Shown one piece after another: positions 1 through 6,017 of a DNA stretch of 7,375 bases. Within the stretch, counting starts at the first letter, position 1. The number at the start of each line of letters is the position of its first letter. Source of the DNA: an uncultured Actinomycetes bacterium. Lineage in GTDB: Bacteria; Actinomycetota; Actinomycetes; Nanopelagicales; Nanopelagicaceae. The notes under the pieces are model-generated. The model searched no databases and was not told the origin of the DNA. It saw only the letters and a list, made by a program, of their open reading frames with translations. The position numbers were made by a program, and so were the translations under genes. The stretch spans positions 1 through 7,375 of the forward strand of contig CAINSH010000189.1 in assembly GCA_903852955.1 (NCBI GenBank). The letters run 5' to 3'.

Positions 1-1239
1 CATTCCGCGGCCTTCTAGTAAACCTTTACGATTACGGCTTAAATCACGGGCTTTGCGCGCAGCTACTCGAGCAGCTGCAGCATCAATACTTTTACGTACG
101 ATTTCTTTACCTTCAGCTGGGTTTTGCTCAAACCAAGTTGTGAGTTCTTCGTTAACAACTTTTTGTGTAAATGTTTTTGCAGCGGTGTTTCCGAGTTTTG
201 TTTTAGTCTGACCTTCAAACTGTGGATCAGCCAGTTTGATTGAGACGATTGCAGTTAAACCTTCACGAACATCGTCTCCAGTTAAGCGATCTTCTTTCTT
301 GCGAATAAAACCGGCTTCTTCGCCAAATTTATTTACTACAGAAGTTAGCGCAGTTCGGAAACCTTCTTCGTGCGCTCCACCTTCGTGGGTGTGGATTGTG
401 TTAGCAAATGTATATACAGACTCACTAAAACCGGCGTTCCATTGCATAGACACTTCAAGGGCAATCTTATTTTTCTTATCTTCTGATGCAAAGGAGATAA
501 CTGATTTATGCGTTTCGCCGCGCGTTGAATTTAAGTGGCGCACAAAATCTGAAATTCCACCTTGGTATTGATATCGCACTGTTAGTTGATCGCCCTTTTC
601 GTCAACATGGCCAGTGCGCGCATCTGTGAGAGTAAGAATTAAACCTTTATTAAGAAAGGCCATTTCACGGAACCGGGTTGATAGAACCTCAAACGAGAAA
701 TCTGTTGTTTCAAAGATTTCTTTTGATGGCCAAAATTTAATTGTTGTTCCGGTTAAAGTAGATGGATCGCCTTTTCTTACTGGCGCAGTTGGCACACCTA
801 ATTTGTAATCTTGATACCAAAAACTTTCATCGCGTTGAACAATGACTGAAAGATCGGTGCTGAGTGCATTTACAACCGAGATACCAACTCCGTGAAGTCC
901 ACCAGAGACTGAATAACCACCATCGCCAAATTTTCCGCCCGCATGTAAAACAGTGAGTACTACTTCTAGTGCAGGCTTTTTTTCTACAGGGTGAATGTCC
1001 ACCGGAATTCCACGGCCGTTATCAATAACTTCTACGCCACCATCGGCCATTAAAGTCACATTGATTTCGGTGCAGTAGCCCGCTAACGCTTCATCAACTG
1101 AGTTATCTACAACTTCATAAACCAAGTGGTGGAGGCCGCGTTCTCCGGTTGAGCCGATGTACATACCTGGACGCTTGCGAACTGCCTCTAGTCCTTCAAG
1201 AACCGTGATTGCACTGGCGTCATAGGTGTTCTCAGCCAT
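1..1239 (-). CDS. gyrB: DNA gyrase subunit B, N-terminal part (truncated by window start)
   Basis: ATP-binding subunit of DNA gyrase, which with GyrA introduces negative supercoils using ATP. The window holds residues 1-413 in one open frame; families usually run to about 640-690 residues, so the TOPRIM and GyrA-binding part lies beyond position 1. Visible GHKL ATPase motifs: YEVVDNS at 41-47 (catalytic Glu42, Mg-binding Asn46), DNGRG at 73-77 (Asp73 contacts adenine), GGK at 101-103, and the ATP-lid motif GGLHGVG at 113-119. Arg136 matches the aminocoumarin-contact arginine of E. coli numbering. The transducer domain carries the QTK loop at 344-346 ([10 protein letters not shown]), which reaches the ATP gamma-phosphate. 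The ATG at 1239 is preceded by GAAGGGAG at good spacing. It is the last visible gene of the leftward dnaA run, separated from dciA by 180 bp, so it probably has its own promoter. No insertion or frameshift was seen. Confidence 0.98.
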   Translation of the reverse strand, partial: MAENTYDASAITVLEGLEAVRKRPGMYIGSTGERGLHHLVYEVVDNSVDEALAGYCTEINVTLMADGGVEVIDNGRGIPVDIHPVEKKPALEVVLTVLHAGGKFGDGGYSVSGGLHGVGISVVNALSTDLSVIVQRDESFWYQDYKLGVPTAPVRKGDPSTLTGTTIKFWPSKEIFETTDFSFEVLSTRFREMAFLNKGLILTLTDARTGHVDEKGDQLTVRYQYQGGISDFVRHLNSTRGETHKSVISFASEDKKNKIALEVSMQWNAGFSESVYTFANTIHTHEGGAHEEGFRTALTSVVNKFGEEAGFIRKKEDRLTGDDVREGLTAIVSIKLADPQFEGQTKTKLGNTAAKTFTQKVVNEELTTWFEQNPAEGKEIVRKSIDAAAARVAARKARDLSRNRKGLLEGRGM

Positions 1240-1270
1240 GGAGCTCCCTTCACGATCACTACGCTGTTTT

Positions 1271-1305
1271 GCCCTCTGAGGGCGTCTGGGAAGGAAATAC
1301 CTTCC
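1271..1305 (-). promoter_or_regulatory. Two tandem hairpins in the gyrB leader
   Basis: Two perfect inverted repeats lie 34-66 nt upstream of the gyrB ATG. One is GGAAGG/CCTTCC with a 5-nt loop (1289-1305). The other is GCCCTCTGAGGGC (1271-1283), which has 5-bp arms and a 3-nt loop. Neither is followed by a T-run on either strand, so they are not ordinary intrinsic terminators. If the transcript starts upstream, near 1310, both would be in the gyrB 5' leader, where they could affect translation or mRNA stability. The structure is seen; a role is inferred. Confidence 0.45.
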
Positions 1306-1316
1306 GACATACGCTT

Positions 1317-1322
1317 ATCCTA
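1317..1322 (-). promoter_or_regulatory. Candidate gyrB -10 element (TAGGAT)
   Basis: On the minus strand the hexamer TAGGAT matches the TANNNT-type -10 common in Actinobacteria and lies about 78 nt upstream of the gyrB start. No convincing -35 hexamer is found 16-19 nt further upstream. The 1240-1419 gap is long compared with the near-zero gaps elsewhere in the run, which supports a promoter somewhere in it, but this exact site is a guess. Confidence 0.3.
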
Positions 1323-1419
1323 GTGGGAAAACTGAATTAGAAATACCCAAAATAAGCCTTGTGTATGGGTATAGCCGAACTTTCGACGCAGGGTTGAGGA
1401 CTCCTATTGGGTTTAACGC

Positions 1420-1878
1420 TTATCCATAGGTATCGCGGACACCTCTGGCGTTTCTGATAGTCCGGACCCCTTTTTTCCAACTTGGGGCGTTAGGACCAAT
1501 AAATCGTAGTTTTTCAATTGTGGCACCTGATGGATCGGCTTGGATTGTGGCCAACAAATTATCTGCAACTAAATTCAACTGTGTTGCCCAAGCTGTTGAT
1601 GAAGTTTGAATTGTAAGTGTTGAATCTAAAATTGAAATTGGTGTTGCGTGTTGTGCAATTTCTGCGCCAACTACTGCGGCCCATGTAATAAAAAGATTAC
1701 CTTCAGCCAATCCACTGTTCCATTCACGCTCTTGAATCATATTGCTAACAAGATTGCCAATTAACTCCGGGTCGCCTGCTTGGCCTACAGTTTTTGTTGG
1801 TGCGGGTTTGTTAGGTTTTCTAGTTGCTCCTGTTTTAAATAGTTTAAAAAGATCAAGAGCTAAATCTCTTTTTGTCAT
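1420..1878 (-). CDS. dciA: DciA-type DUF721 protein, predicted replicative helicase operator
   Basis: 152-residue protein of the DUF721 family, the same gene found between recF and gyrB in mycobacteria (Rv0004 position). DciA proteins are known to interact with the replicative helicase DnaB and stand in for DnaC/DnaI loaders in most bacteria. The conserved core is at residues 66-101: Trp66, VVG 69-71, the A-x-H-x-x-P motif 76-80, and SSTAWATQL 93-101. The first 30 residues are Lys/Arg/Pro rich and look disordered, and the C-terminal tail (134-150) is basic, suiting DNA contact. The start codon shares its last base with the recF stop (TAATG), implying translational coupling, and AAAGGAAAG upstream is a plausible ribosome site. 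Family assignment is firm; the helicase role is carried over from the family. Confidence 0.9.
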   Translation of the reverse strand: MTKRDLALDLFKLFKTGATRKPNKPAPTKTVGQAGDPELIGNLVSNMIQEREWNSGLAEGNLFITWAAVVGAEIAQHATPISILDSTLTIQTSSTAWATQLNLVADNLLATIQADPSGATIEKLRFIGPNAPSWKKGVRTIRNARGVRDTYG

Positions 1879-2972
1879 TAACTCTTTCCTTTCTTTACAA
1901 CTCCGGGGGTTACATAAAATTTTTGAGTGAGTAGTTCTTTTGGTAGATCAGATTCAACAGCTGCGGTAATAATTGTTTGCTCTGCTAATTGAGTCGCAGA
2001 CATTAGCTGTTTACGGCGAGAAGTATCAAGCTCTGCAAAAACATCATCCAAAATGAGAATTGGTTCGGAACCTTCACTTTTTAGTAAATTAAATGAACCA
2101 ATTCTTAACGAAATTGCCATAGACCATGATTCGCCGTGACTGGCGTAACCTTTTGCTGGAAAATCACCAATGTGTAAGTGTAAGTCGTCGCGGTGAGGAC
2201 CAATTAAAGATACACCCCGCTCAATTTCTTGGTAGGCCACTTCTTCTAGGCGTTGGGTTAAAACTTCCATATTGTTTTCGAGATTATTACTAACACCTTC
2301 GGTGCTGCTTTTATATGTGATTGACGCGGGTTTAACTTCATTTAAATTAGCGTAGTTTTTAGTAACCCAAGGGTTTAATGCTTCTACAAGTGCAATTCGA
2401 TCTGCAGTGAGTTGGGCTCCAAATTTTATTAATTGTTCATTCCAAGGAGCTAATGCATTTGCTGATGATCTAGTTTTTAGCAACGCATTGCGTTGTTTAA
2501 CTACGCGTTCGTAATCAGCGATAACACCAGCCATACGAGGTGTGCGGGTAATAAGTAATCTGTCGAGAAAATCTCTACGTCCACCAGGTTCTCCACGCAC
2601 TAAATCCAAATCTTCTGGTGAGAAATAAACAATCTGGCAAGCACCTAGAATTTCGCGTTGGCTCCTGGTTGGGTTGCCATTTATTCGAGCGCGATTAGCT
2701 TTGTTTGAATTAATTTCAAGGTCTATCTGTAAAACTCTTTCATCGCGTTCAATCTCAGTTCTGATGATTGCTTGTTGTGCACCAAGAGTGATTAGTGGTG
2801 TGTTGTTTGAGGTTCGGTGAGAAGATAAAAAGGATAAATAGATAAGGGATTCAGCAATGTTTGTTTTACCTGATCCGTTATCGCCGATAAAAGTAATTGC
2901 TCCTGGTTCAAGCTCAAGCTCTAAGGAAGGGTATGAACGGAAGTTGGTTAAAGCCAACTTATTAATGTGCAT
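1878..2972 (-). CDS. recF: DNA replication and repair protein RecF
   Basis: 364-residue SMC-like ATPase of the RecFOR pathway, which helps load RecA at single-strand gaps. The length is typical. Walker A is GDNGSGKT at 30-37. SPEDLDLVRGEPGGRRDFLD at 118-137 is the RecF family block, GPHRDDL is at 258-264, the ABC signature region SHGESWS at 278-284, and Walker B LILDDVFAELD at 306-316. The SHGESWS form of the signature is the one usual in actinobacterial RecF, replacing the SQGQ form of proteobacteria. The start MHINKLALTNFRSY aligns with the standard RecF N-terminus, so ATG at 2972 is sound, although no clear Shine-Dalgarno precedes it. It lies 16 bp after dnaN and overlaps dciA by one base, so it is probably co-transcribed with both. 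No key residue is missing. Confidence 0.97.
   Translation of the reverse strand: MHINKLALTNFRSYPSLELELEPGAITFIGDNGSGKTNIAESLIYLSFLSSHRTSNNTPLITLGAQQAIIRTEIERDERVLQIDLEINSNKANRARINGNPTRSQREILGACQIVYFSPEDLDLVRGEPGGRRDFLDRLLITRTPRMAGVIADYERVVKQRNALLKTRSSANALAPWNEQLIKFGAQLTADRIALVEALNPWVTKNYANLNEVKPASITYKSSTEGVSNNLENNMEVLTQRLEEVAYQEIERGVSLIGPHRDDLHLHIGDFPAKGYASHGESWSMAISLRIGSFNLLKSEGSEPILILDDVFAELDTSRRKQLMSATQLAEQTIITAAVESDLPKELLTQKFYVTPGVVKKGKS
2941..2960 (-). promoter_or_regulatory. Hairpin inside the first codons of recF
   Basis: A perfect 7-bp inverted repeat, AAGTTGG / CCAACTT with a 6-nt loop, spans recF codons 5-11, at +13 to +32 from the ATG. recF has no recognisable ribosome site in the 16-bp gap after dnaN. 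A stem-loop at this distance downstream of a start codon can pause the initiating ribosome and favour a weakly signalled start. The repeat is seen directly; its use is inferred, and chance within coding sequence is possible. Confidence 0.35.
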
Positions 2973-2988
2973 GAGTTAGGCCGATAAA

Positions 2989-4119
2989 TTATGAGGCGTA
3001 ACGCATTGGCATTAACAAGTAGCGGTAGTTCTCGATAAGCGCACCATCTTTATCGCTCTTACCCATCAAGATCGCTGGCTTGTTTGCACCTGTAAATGAG
3101 ATTTGTACAAATTTAGTTCCAACTGCAGTTAATCCATCAGCTAAGAAAACTGGGTTGAATGCAATTGAAATTGGTTCGCCGGTTAATAGGATTTCAATTG
3201 CTTCAGTTGCTTGTGCTTCTTCGCCTGCACCAGCCTCTAGAGATAATGTGTTGTTGTTGAAATCTAGGCGTAGTGGGACTGTTTTATCTGTTACAAGTGC
3301 AACACGTCGAACTGAATCTAAAAATGTTGCTACTTCAATTAACGCTGTTGATGTGATCTCTTGTGGGAGTAAGTGCCGGTATGGAGGGAATGTTCCATCT
3401 AACATGCGCGAGGTCATTGTTTTTCCGTCGCCAGCAAAACCCGCTAAACGATCATTGCTAGATGACGGAGCAAAAGAGATTGAAACCGTTTTGGTTCCAG
3501 TTAAAGATTTTGCTGCATCTGCAATTGTTCGTGCTCGTAGCAAAGCGCTAGTAGAAACATTAGGGGTTGTTGGTTCCCATTGAATTTCGCGAACTGCTAA
3601 ACGGTATCGATCTGTTGCGGCAAAAGTGACGGTTTCTTCATTTATTTCTACATGGACTCCGGTAAGAGTTGGTAGTGAATCATCTCGTCCGGCAGCAATG
3701 GCAACTTGTGAAACTGCGGTTGCAAAAACATCACTAGAAATTGTTCCGGTTGTATCTGGAAGTTCTGGCAAGTTTGGGTATTCATCAACTGAAAGTGTTG
3801 GAAGAGTAAATTTAGCGTTTCCACTTGTTACAAGTACTCGCGAACCATCTAATGCAAAAGTTATTGGTTTGTTAGGTAGAGATCGAGAGATTTCAGCTAG
3901 TAGTTTTCCAGGAACTAAAACTTTGCCTGCTTCTTTTATTTCTGCAGTGAAGTGGGCTTTGCTAGCAGTTTCTAAATCAGAAGCAGAGAGATATACCTGA
4001 TCGCCGGTTGCATCAATCACAATTCCTAGGAGTTCGGTTTTAATTGGCCGGGTTGATAAAGAGCGGGACACCCAATTAACGCCATCAACTAACGCCGATT
4101 GCTCAACTATAAATTTCAT
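2989..4119 (-). CDS. dnaN: DNA polymerase III sliding clamp (beta subunit)
   Basis: Ring-forming processivity clamp that tethers DNA polymerase III and other partners to DNA. From the ATG at 4119 the product has 376 residues, the family's normal size, with three clamp folds (roughly 1-125, 126-250, 251-376). Family landmarks are MKFIVEQ at the N-terminus, the FAATDRYRLA stretch at 167-176, DGTFPPYRHLLP at 241-252 and the C-terminal YLLMPMR at 367-373, whose M-P-M-R forms part of the partner-binding pocket. An in-frame TTG lies four codons further upstream at 4131, but it lacks a ribosome site and the family starts at MKF, whereas GGGGCAG sits just before the ATG; I chose the ATG. It is first in the dnaN-recF-dciA run, with 16 bp to recF. 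A candidate promoter lies in oriC at 4205-4233. Confidence 0.97.
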   Translation of the reverse strand: MKFIVEQSALVDGVNWVSRSLSTRPIKTELLGIVIDATGDQVYLSASDLETASKAHFTAEIKEAGKVLVPGKLLAEISRSLPNKPITFALDGSRVLVTSGNAKFTLPTLSVDEYPNLPELPDTTGTISSDVFATAVSQVAIAAGRDDSLPTLTGVHVEINEETVTFAATDRYRLAVREIQWEPTTPNVSTSALLRARTIADAAKSLTGTKTVSISFAPSSSNDRLAGFAGDGKTMTSRMLDGTFPPYRHLLPQEITSTALIEVATFLDSVRRVALVTDKTVPLRLDFNNNTLSLEAGAGEEAQATEAIEILLTGEPISIAFNPVFLADGLTAVGTKFVQISFTGANKPAILMGKSDKDGALIENYRYLLMPMRYAS

Positions 4120-4160
4120 GCTCTGCCCCAATTCAGTGAAAGGTTCGTTTCACACGTAGA

Positions 4161-4211
4161 TCTATGTATATAAAGGTAGTCGTAGTAACCAGAGGGTTTT
4201 AGTGTGTATAA
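4161..4211 (-). other. Putative basal unwinding element with DnaA-trio motif
   Basis: Read on the minus strand, the order is: DnaA box TTATACACA (4211-4203), a short A-rich bridge, GC-rich CCCTCTGG (4196-4189), triplets TTA-CTA-CGA-CTA (4188-4177), then AT-rich TTTATATACATAGA (4174-4161). This matches the order and strand of the Bacillus subtilis basal origin unwinding element, where boxes and a GC-rich patch precede CTA-type repeats (3'-GAT-5' on the other strand) that guide DnaA onto single strands. Two of four triplets are exact CTA, and TTA and CGA each differ at one position. Opening would proceed toward dnaN. Assignment is by pattern only. Confidence 0.6.
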
Positions 4212-4223
4212 AGCTAAAAACCC
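4194..4223. repeat. Imperfect palindrome enclosing a DnaA box
   Basis: GGGTTTTAG (4194-4202) pairs with CTAAAAACCC (4214-4223), giving nine pairs with one bulged A. The 11-nt interior contains the complete 9-mer TGTGTATAA, the DnaA box on the minus strand. No T-run follows on either side, so it is not a terminator. The palindrome also covers the candidate dnaN -10 element. Confidence 0.5.
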
Positions 4224-4285
4224 CAGTTCACAACGGCGTTTTACTTGTACAACTGTGTTGATAAGTTGGGAAAAGGTGTGTACAA
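4203..4285 (-). promoter_or_regulatory. Left DnaA-box group in oriC (three minus-strand boxes)
   Basis: Minus-strand boxes: TTATACACA at 4203-4211, an exact fit to TTATNCACA; TTATCAACA at 4256-4264, one mismatch; and TTGTACACA at 4277-4285, one mismatch to the high-GC actinobacterial form TTGTCCACA. Start-to-start spacings are 53 and 21 bp, close to five and two helical turns, so DnaA would bind on one face of the DNA. Confidence 0.7.
4205..4233 (-). promoter_or_regulatory. Candidate dnaN promoter
   Basis: On the minus strand TTGTGA (4233-4228), a 17-bp spacer and TATACA (4210-4205) form a plausible vegetative-sigma promoter, about 86 nt upstream of the dnaN ATG. Its -10 lies inside the DnaA box at 4203-4211, so DnaA binding would be expected to block it, and transcription would cross the unwinding element. 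Hexamers match four of six consensus bases each. Predicted by eye. Confidence 0.45.
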
Positions 4286-4301
4286 AAACCATGTTCACAC
4301 C
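4275..4301. repeat. Imperfect dyad in oriC made of two facing DnaA-like boxes
   Basis: GGTGTG (4275-4280) and CACACC (4296-4301) are perfect inverted arms. Inside them, after one T-T mismatch, ACA (4282-4284) pairs with TGT (4292-4294) around a 7-nt loop. The arms contain a minus-strand box TTGTACACA (4277-4285) and a weaker plus-strand ATGTTCACA (4291-4299). The dyad is probably a by-product of inverted boxes, and may seat a DnaA pair. Confidence 0.4.
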
Positions 4302-4337
4302 CTTACCCTTCCTGCTCTTCACCGCAACCGCACCGAG

Positions 4338-4388
4338 CTATCCACATAAAAGCCTAAGATCTCCACAGTTATCCACAACTTATCCCCA
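4338..4388 (+). promoter_or_regulatory. Right DnaA-box array in oriC (plus-strand boxes)
   Basis: Plus-strand boxes: CTATCCACA at 4338-4346 (one mismatch), ATCTCCACA at 4359-4367 (two mismatches, weak), TTATCCACA at 4369-4377 (perfect), and TTATCCCCA at 4380-4388 (one mismatch). Start-to-start spacings of 21, 10 and 11 bp place them on the same helical face, as expected for cooperative DnaA filament assembly. The perfect box is flanked symmetrically as AGTTATCCACAACT. Confidence 0.85.
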
Positions 4389-4398
4389 ACTGGGGGTA
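4381..4398. repeat. Stem-loop just after dnaA, overlapping a DnaA box
   Basis: TATCCCC (4381-4387) pairs with GGGGGTA (4392-4398), seven pairs including one G-T, around the loop AACT. It begins 38 nt past the dnaA stop. No T-run follows in either direction, so it is at best a weak 3'-end or processing structure. The left arm is part of the TTATCCCCA box. Confidence 0.35.
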
Positions 4399-4436
4399 AA
4401 GAATGACAAAGCGGACATTTCGAACTATTCGTGCTT

Positions 4437-5834
4437 TTAACGCGCTTGTTGCTTAATTCTGGTGGTGAGCTCGTTGACCTGGTTATAGATCGAACGGCGC
4501 TCAGCCATCAGTTGACGGATCTTGCGATCGGCGTGCATAACCGTTGTGTGGTCACGCCCCCCGAATGTTTGGCCGATTTTTGGAAGCGAGAGTTCGGTTA
4601 ACTCGCGGCATAGGTACATAGCAATCTGTCGGGCATTTACTAAAACCCGAGACCTAGATGTTCCACAAAGATCATCGATTGTCAGAGAAAAATAAGCGGC
4701 GGTTTGAGCCATGATTGTGGCGCCAGTGATTTCTGGATTGTTTTCATTTGGAATTAAATCCTTTAAAACAATTTCAGCCAGAGACAGATCAACGCTTTGG
4801 CGATTTAAAGAGGCAAAGGCAGTAACGCGAATCAAGGCTCCTTCTAATTCGCGGATGTTGGTAGAAATTTTACTTGCAATATATTCCAACACATCATCCG
4901 GTGCATTTAACTTATCTTGCGCAGCTTTCTTACGCAGAATTGCAATACGGGTTTCAAGTTCTGGAGGTTGGATGTCTGTAATTAATCCCCACTCGAAACG
5001 AGAACGTAAACGATCTTCCAAAGTTGTCAATTGTTTTGGTGGGCGGTCGCTAGAAATAACAATCTGTTTATTGGCGTTGTATAAAGTATTAAAAGTGTGG
5101 AAGAACTCTTCCTGGGTACGCTCTTTGTTTTCTAAGAATTGAATGTCATCAACTAGCAATACATCTAGATCGCGGTACCTGCGTTGAAAAGCGGTGGCTT
5201 TATCGTCTCGAATTGAGTTAATAAAGTCATTAGTAAACTCTTCGGAAGAAACATATCGAACCCGAACGCTGCCATAAAGTTCCTTGGCATATGCGCCAAT
5301 TGCGTGTAGTAAGTGTGTTTTTCCAAGACCTGATTCACCATAAATAAATAATGGGTTGTATGCCTTGGCTGGGGCTTCTGCAACTGCCACGGCTGCGGCG
5401 TGGGCAAAACGATTTGACGCACCAATCACAAAAGTCTCAAAAATATATCGAGAGTTAAGTTGTGAGACCTCGGCGGTTTTTGCAGGAGCGTCATCCCGGC
5501 CTGTTCCGGTTTTTGGTGCAACAAACTCAATATCAACTTCAACATTTTGTTCTTCGGAGGATTCTAAAGATTCATCAACTGTTACCGCGATGCTGACTTT
5601 GTCACCAAGCTCGCGAGTTAAAACATCGCACACAACTGTGCGCAGACGGCTCTCCAAAACATCTTTTGCAAAAAGATTTGGGGCGGCAACCAATAAAGTT
5701 GTTTGGTCGTTGTTATGCAGCAAGCCAAGAGGTTTTGTTAACTGTAAAAAGGCTCGGTGTTGAGGTGCATCTTTAGCAACCTCTTCAATTACACGTTCCC
5801 AGAGAGTGGTTAACTCGATCTCTTTAACGGCCAT
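4437..5834 (-). CDS. dnaA: Chromosomal replication initiator protein DnaA
   Basis: 465-residue AAA+ initiator that binds DnaA boxes, assembles on oriC when bound to ATP, melts it and recruits the helicase. Domain I (about 1-86) begins with LWERVIEEV. The domain II linker is short and acidic (about 87-125), unlike the long linker of Streptomyces DnaA. Domain III has Walker A GESGLGKT at 166-173, Walker B LLVDDIQF at 226-233, box [16 protein letters not shown] at 272-284 with its arginine finger, and the sensor 2 region NIRELEGAL at 326-334. Domain IV carries the DnaA signature [12 protein letters not shown] at 424-435, which reads box bases. The ATG at 5834 follows GAGAGG. DnaA boxes in its own leader suggest autoregulation. 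It is transcribed toward oriC, so it would meet the rightward fork head-on, as is usual for this gene order. Confidence 0.99.
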   Translation of the reverse strand: MAVKEIELTTLWERVIEEVAKDAPQHRAFLQLTKPLGLLHNNDQTTLLVAAPNLFAKDVLESRLRTVVCDVLTRELGDKVSIAVTVDESLESSEEQNVEVDIEFVAPKTGTGRDDAPAKTAEVSQLNSRYIFETFVIGASNRFAHAAAVAVAEAPAKAYNPLFIYGESGLGKTHLLHAIGAYAKELYGSVRVRYVSSEEFTNDFINSIRDDKATAFQRRYRDLDVLLVDDIQFLENKERTQEEFFHTFNTLYNANKQIVISSDRPPKQLTTLEDRLRSRFEWGLITDIQPPELETRIAILRKKAAQDKLNAPDDVLEYIASKISTNIRELEGALIRVTAFASLNRQSVDLSLAEIVLKDLIPNENNPEITGATIMAQTAAYFSLTIDDLCGTSRSRVLVNARQIAMYLCRELTELSLPKIGQTFGGRDHTTVMHADRKIRQLMAERRSIYNQVNELTTRIKQQAR

Positions 5835-5849
5835 TTTGGCGCCTCTCTG

Positions 5850-5870
5850 ATATCCACAGGGTTATCCACA
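5850..5870 (+). promoter_or_regulatory. DnaA-box pair in the dnaA leader
   Basis: ATATCCACA (5850-5858, one mismatch) and TTATCCACA (5862-5870, perfect) lie 12 bp apart start-to-start, 16-36 bp upstream of the dnaA ATG. They are downstream of both candidate dnaA promoter sites, so bound DnaA could act as a roadblock. They could equally form the second half of a bipartite origin. Confidence 0.8.
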
Positions 5871-5894
5871 ACCTGTGGTCTAAACCTCAGGTTG
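5869..5894. repeat. Dyad 1 in the dnaA leader
   Basis: CAACCTG (5869-5875) and CAGGTTG (5888-5894) are perfect 7-bp arms. After a T-T mismatch, GGT (5877-5879) pairs with ACC (5884-5886) around the 4-nt loop CTAA, giving ten pairs in 26 bp. The left end overlaps the perfect DnaA box by two bases. It would fold in the dnaA 5' leader, or serve as an operator close to the transcription start. No T-run follows. Confidence 0.5.
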
Positions 5895-5907
5895 AGCCCT
5901 TATAAAG

Positions 5908-5934
5908 CCTCCAAAAGGTAGAAACCTGTGGAGG
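5908..5934. repeat. Dyad 2 across the candidate dnaA promoter
   Basis: CCTCCA (5908-5913) and TGGAGG (5929-5934) are perfect arms. AGGT (5916-5919) and ACCT (5924-5927) pair inside them around the loop AGAA, with a small AA/G internal bulge. This makes ten pairs in 27 bp. Its centre is 40 bp from that of dyad 1, and both share the direct repeat ACCTGTGG (5871-5878 and 5924-5931). It covers the candidate -10 at 5915-5920 and most of the spacer, where a repressor would act. Confidence 0.5.
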
Positions 5935-5944
5935 AGGGCGTAAA
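5915..5944 (-). promoter_or_regulatory. Candidate dnaA promoter
   Basis: On the minus strand TTTACG (5944-5939), an 18-bp spacer and TACCTT (5920-5915) give a TANNNT-type promoter with a leader of roughly 75 nt. The spacing and -10 form resemble the rpmH candidate. An alternative -10 is the TTTATAA at 5906-5900, which lacks a good -35. Which of the two is used cannot be decided from sequence. Confidence 0.35.
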
Positions 5945-5975
5945 AGTAGAGCGGTTTGGCAAAAAAAGCAACTGG

Positions 5976-5984
5976 TTATCCACA
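5976..5984 (+). promoter_or_regulatory. Perfect DnaA box between the divergent dnaA and rpmH promoters
   Basis: TTATCCACA lies between the two candidate -35 elements (5939-5944 and 6018-6023). It sits in the 14-mer GGTTATCCACAACC, which also occurs at 5860-5873. An A7 tract at 5961-5967 lies just to its left and may bend the DNA. Confidence 0.8.
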
Positions 5985-6017
5985 ACCATTCTCCGTGTGA
6001 GGCTGGAACATCTGAGT

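Larger units (their letters stand above)
4120..4436. other. oriC: Chromosomal replication origin (oriC), dnaA-dnaN intergenic region
   Basis: The 317-bp gap between dnaN and dnaA carries at least six DnaA-box-like 9-mers with at most one mismatch to a consensus. Three read on the minus strand at its left side (4203, 4256, 4277) and three on the plus strand at its right side (4338, 4369, 4380). AT-rich sequence with TATATA at 4161-4174 lies close to dnaN. This is the standard oriC position in Actinobacteria. No gene is likely here: frames crossing it are short, and their translations match no family I know. There is no intrinsic terminator after dnaA, so dnaA transcripts may run into the origin. 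Confidence 0.93.

Noticed and set aside
1271..1305. Intrinsic terminator between dciA and gyrB
   Set aside because: Neither hairpin is followed by a run of T in the direction of transcription.
3080..3583. 167-codon open frame on the plus strand inside dnaN
   Set aside because: It is antisense to a clear dnaN, its translation matches no known family and is rich in Ser/Ala/Val as expected of a shadow frame, and no ribosome site was evident.
4120..4131. TTG start for dnaN four codons upstream of the ATG
   Set aside because: No ribosome site precedes the TTG, and DnaN proteins begin at MKF.
4381..4398. Intrinsic terminator for dnaA
   Set aside because: The stem is present but no T-run follows on either strand, and the left arm is explained by a DnaA box.
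4116..4440. Short open frames across oriC on both strands (4116-4322 minus, 4204-4440 plus)
   Set aside because: They run through DnaA boxes and the unwinding element and match no family. Intergenic origin sequence explains them.
4711..5763. Open frames on the plus strand opposite dnaA (4711-5142, 5356-5763)
   Set aside because: These are shadows of dnaA codons. The dnaA frame carries every AAA+ and DNA-binding motif.
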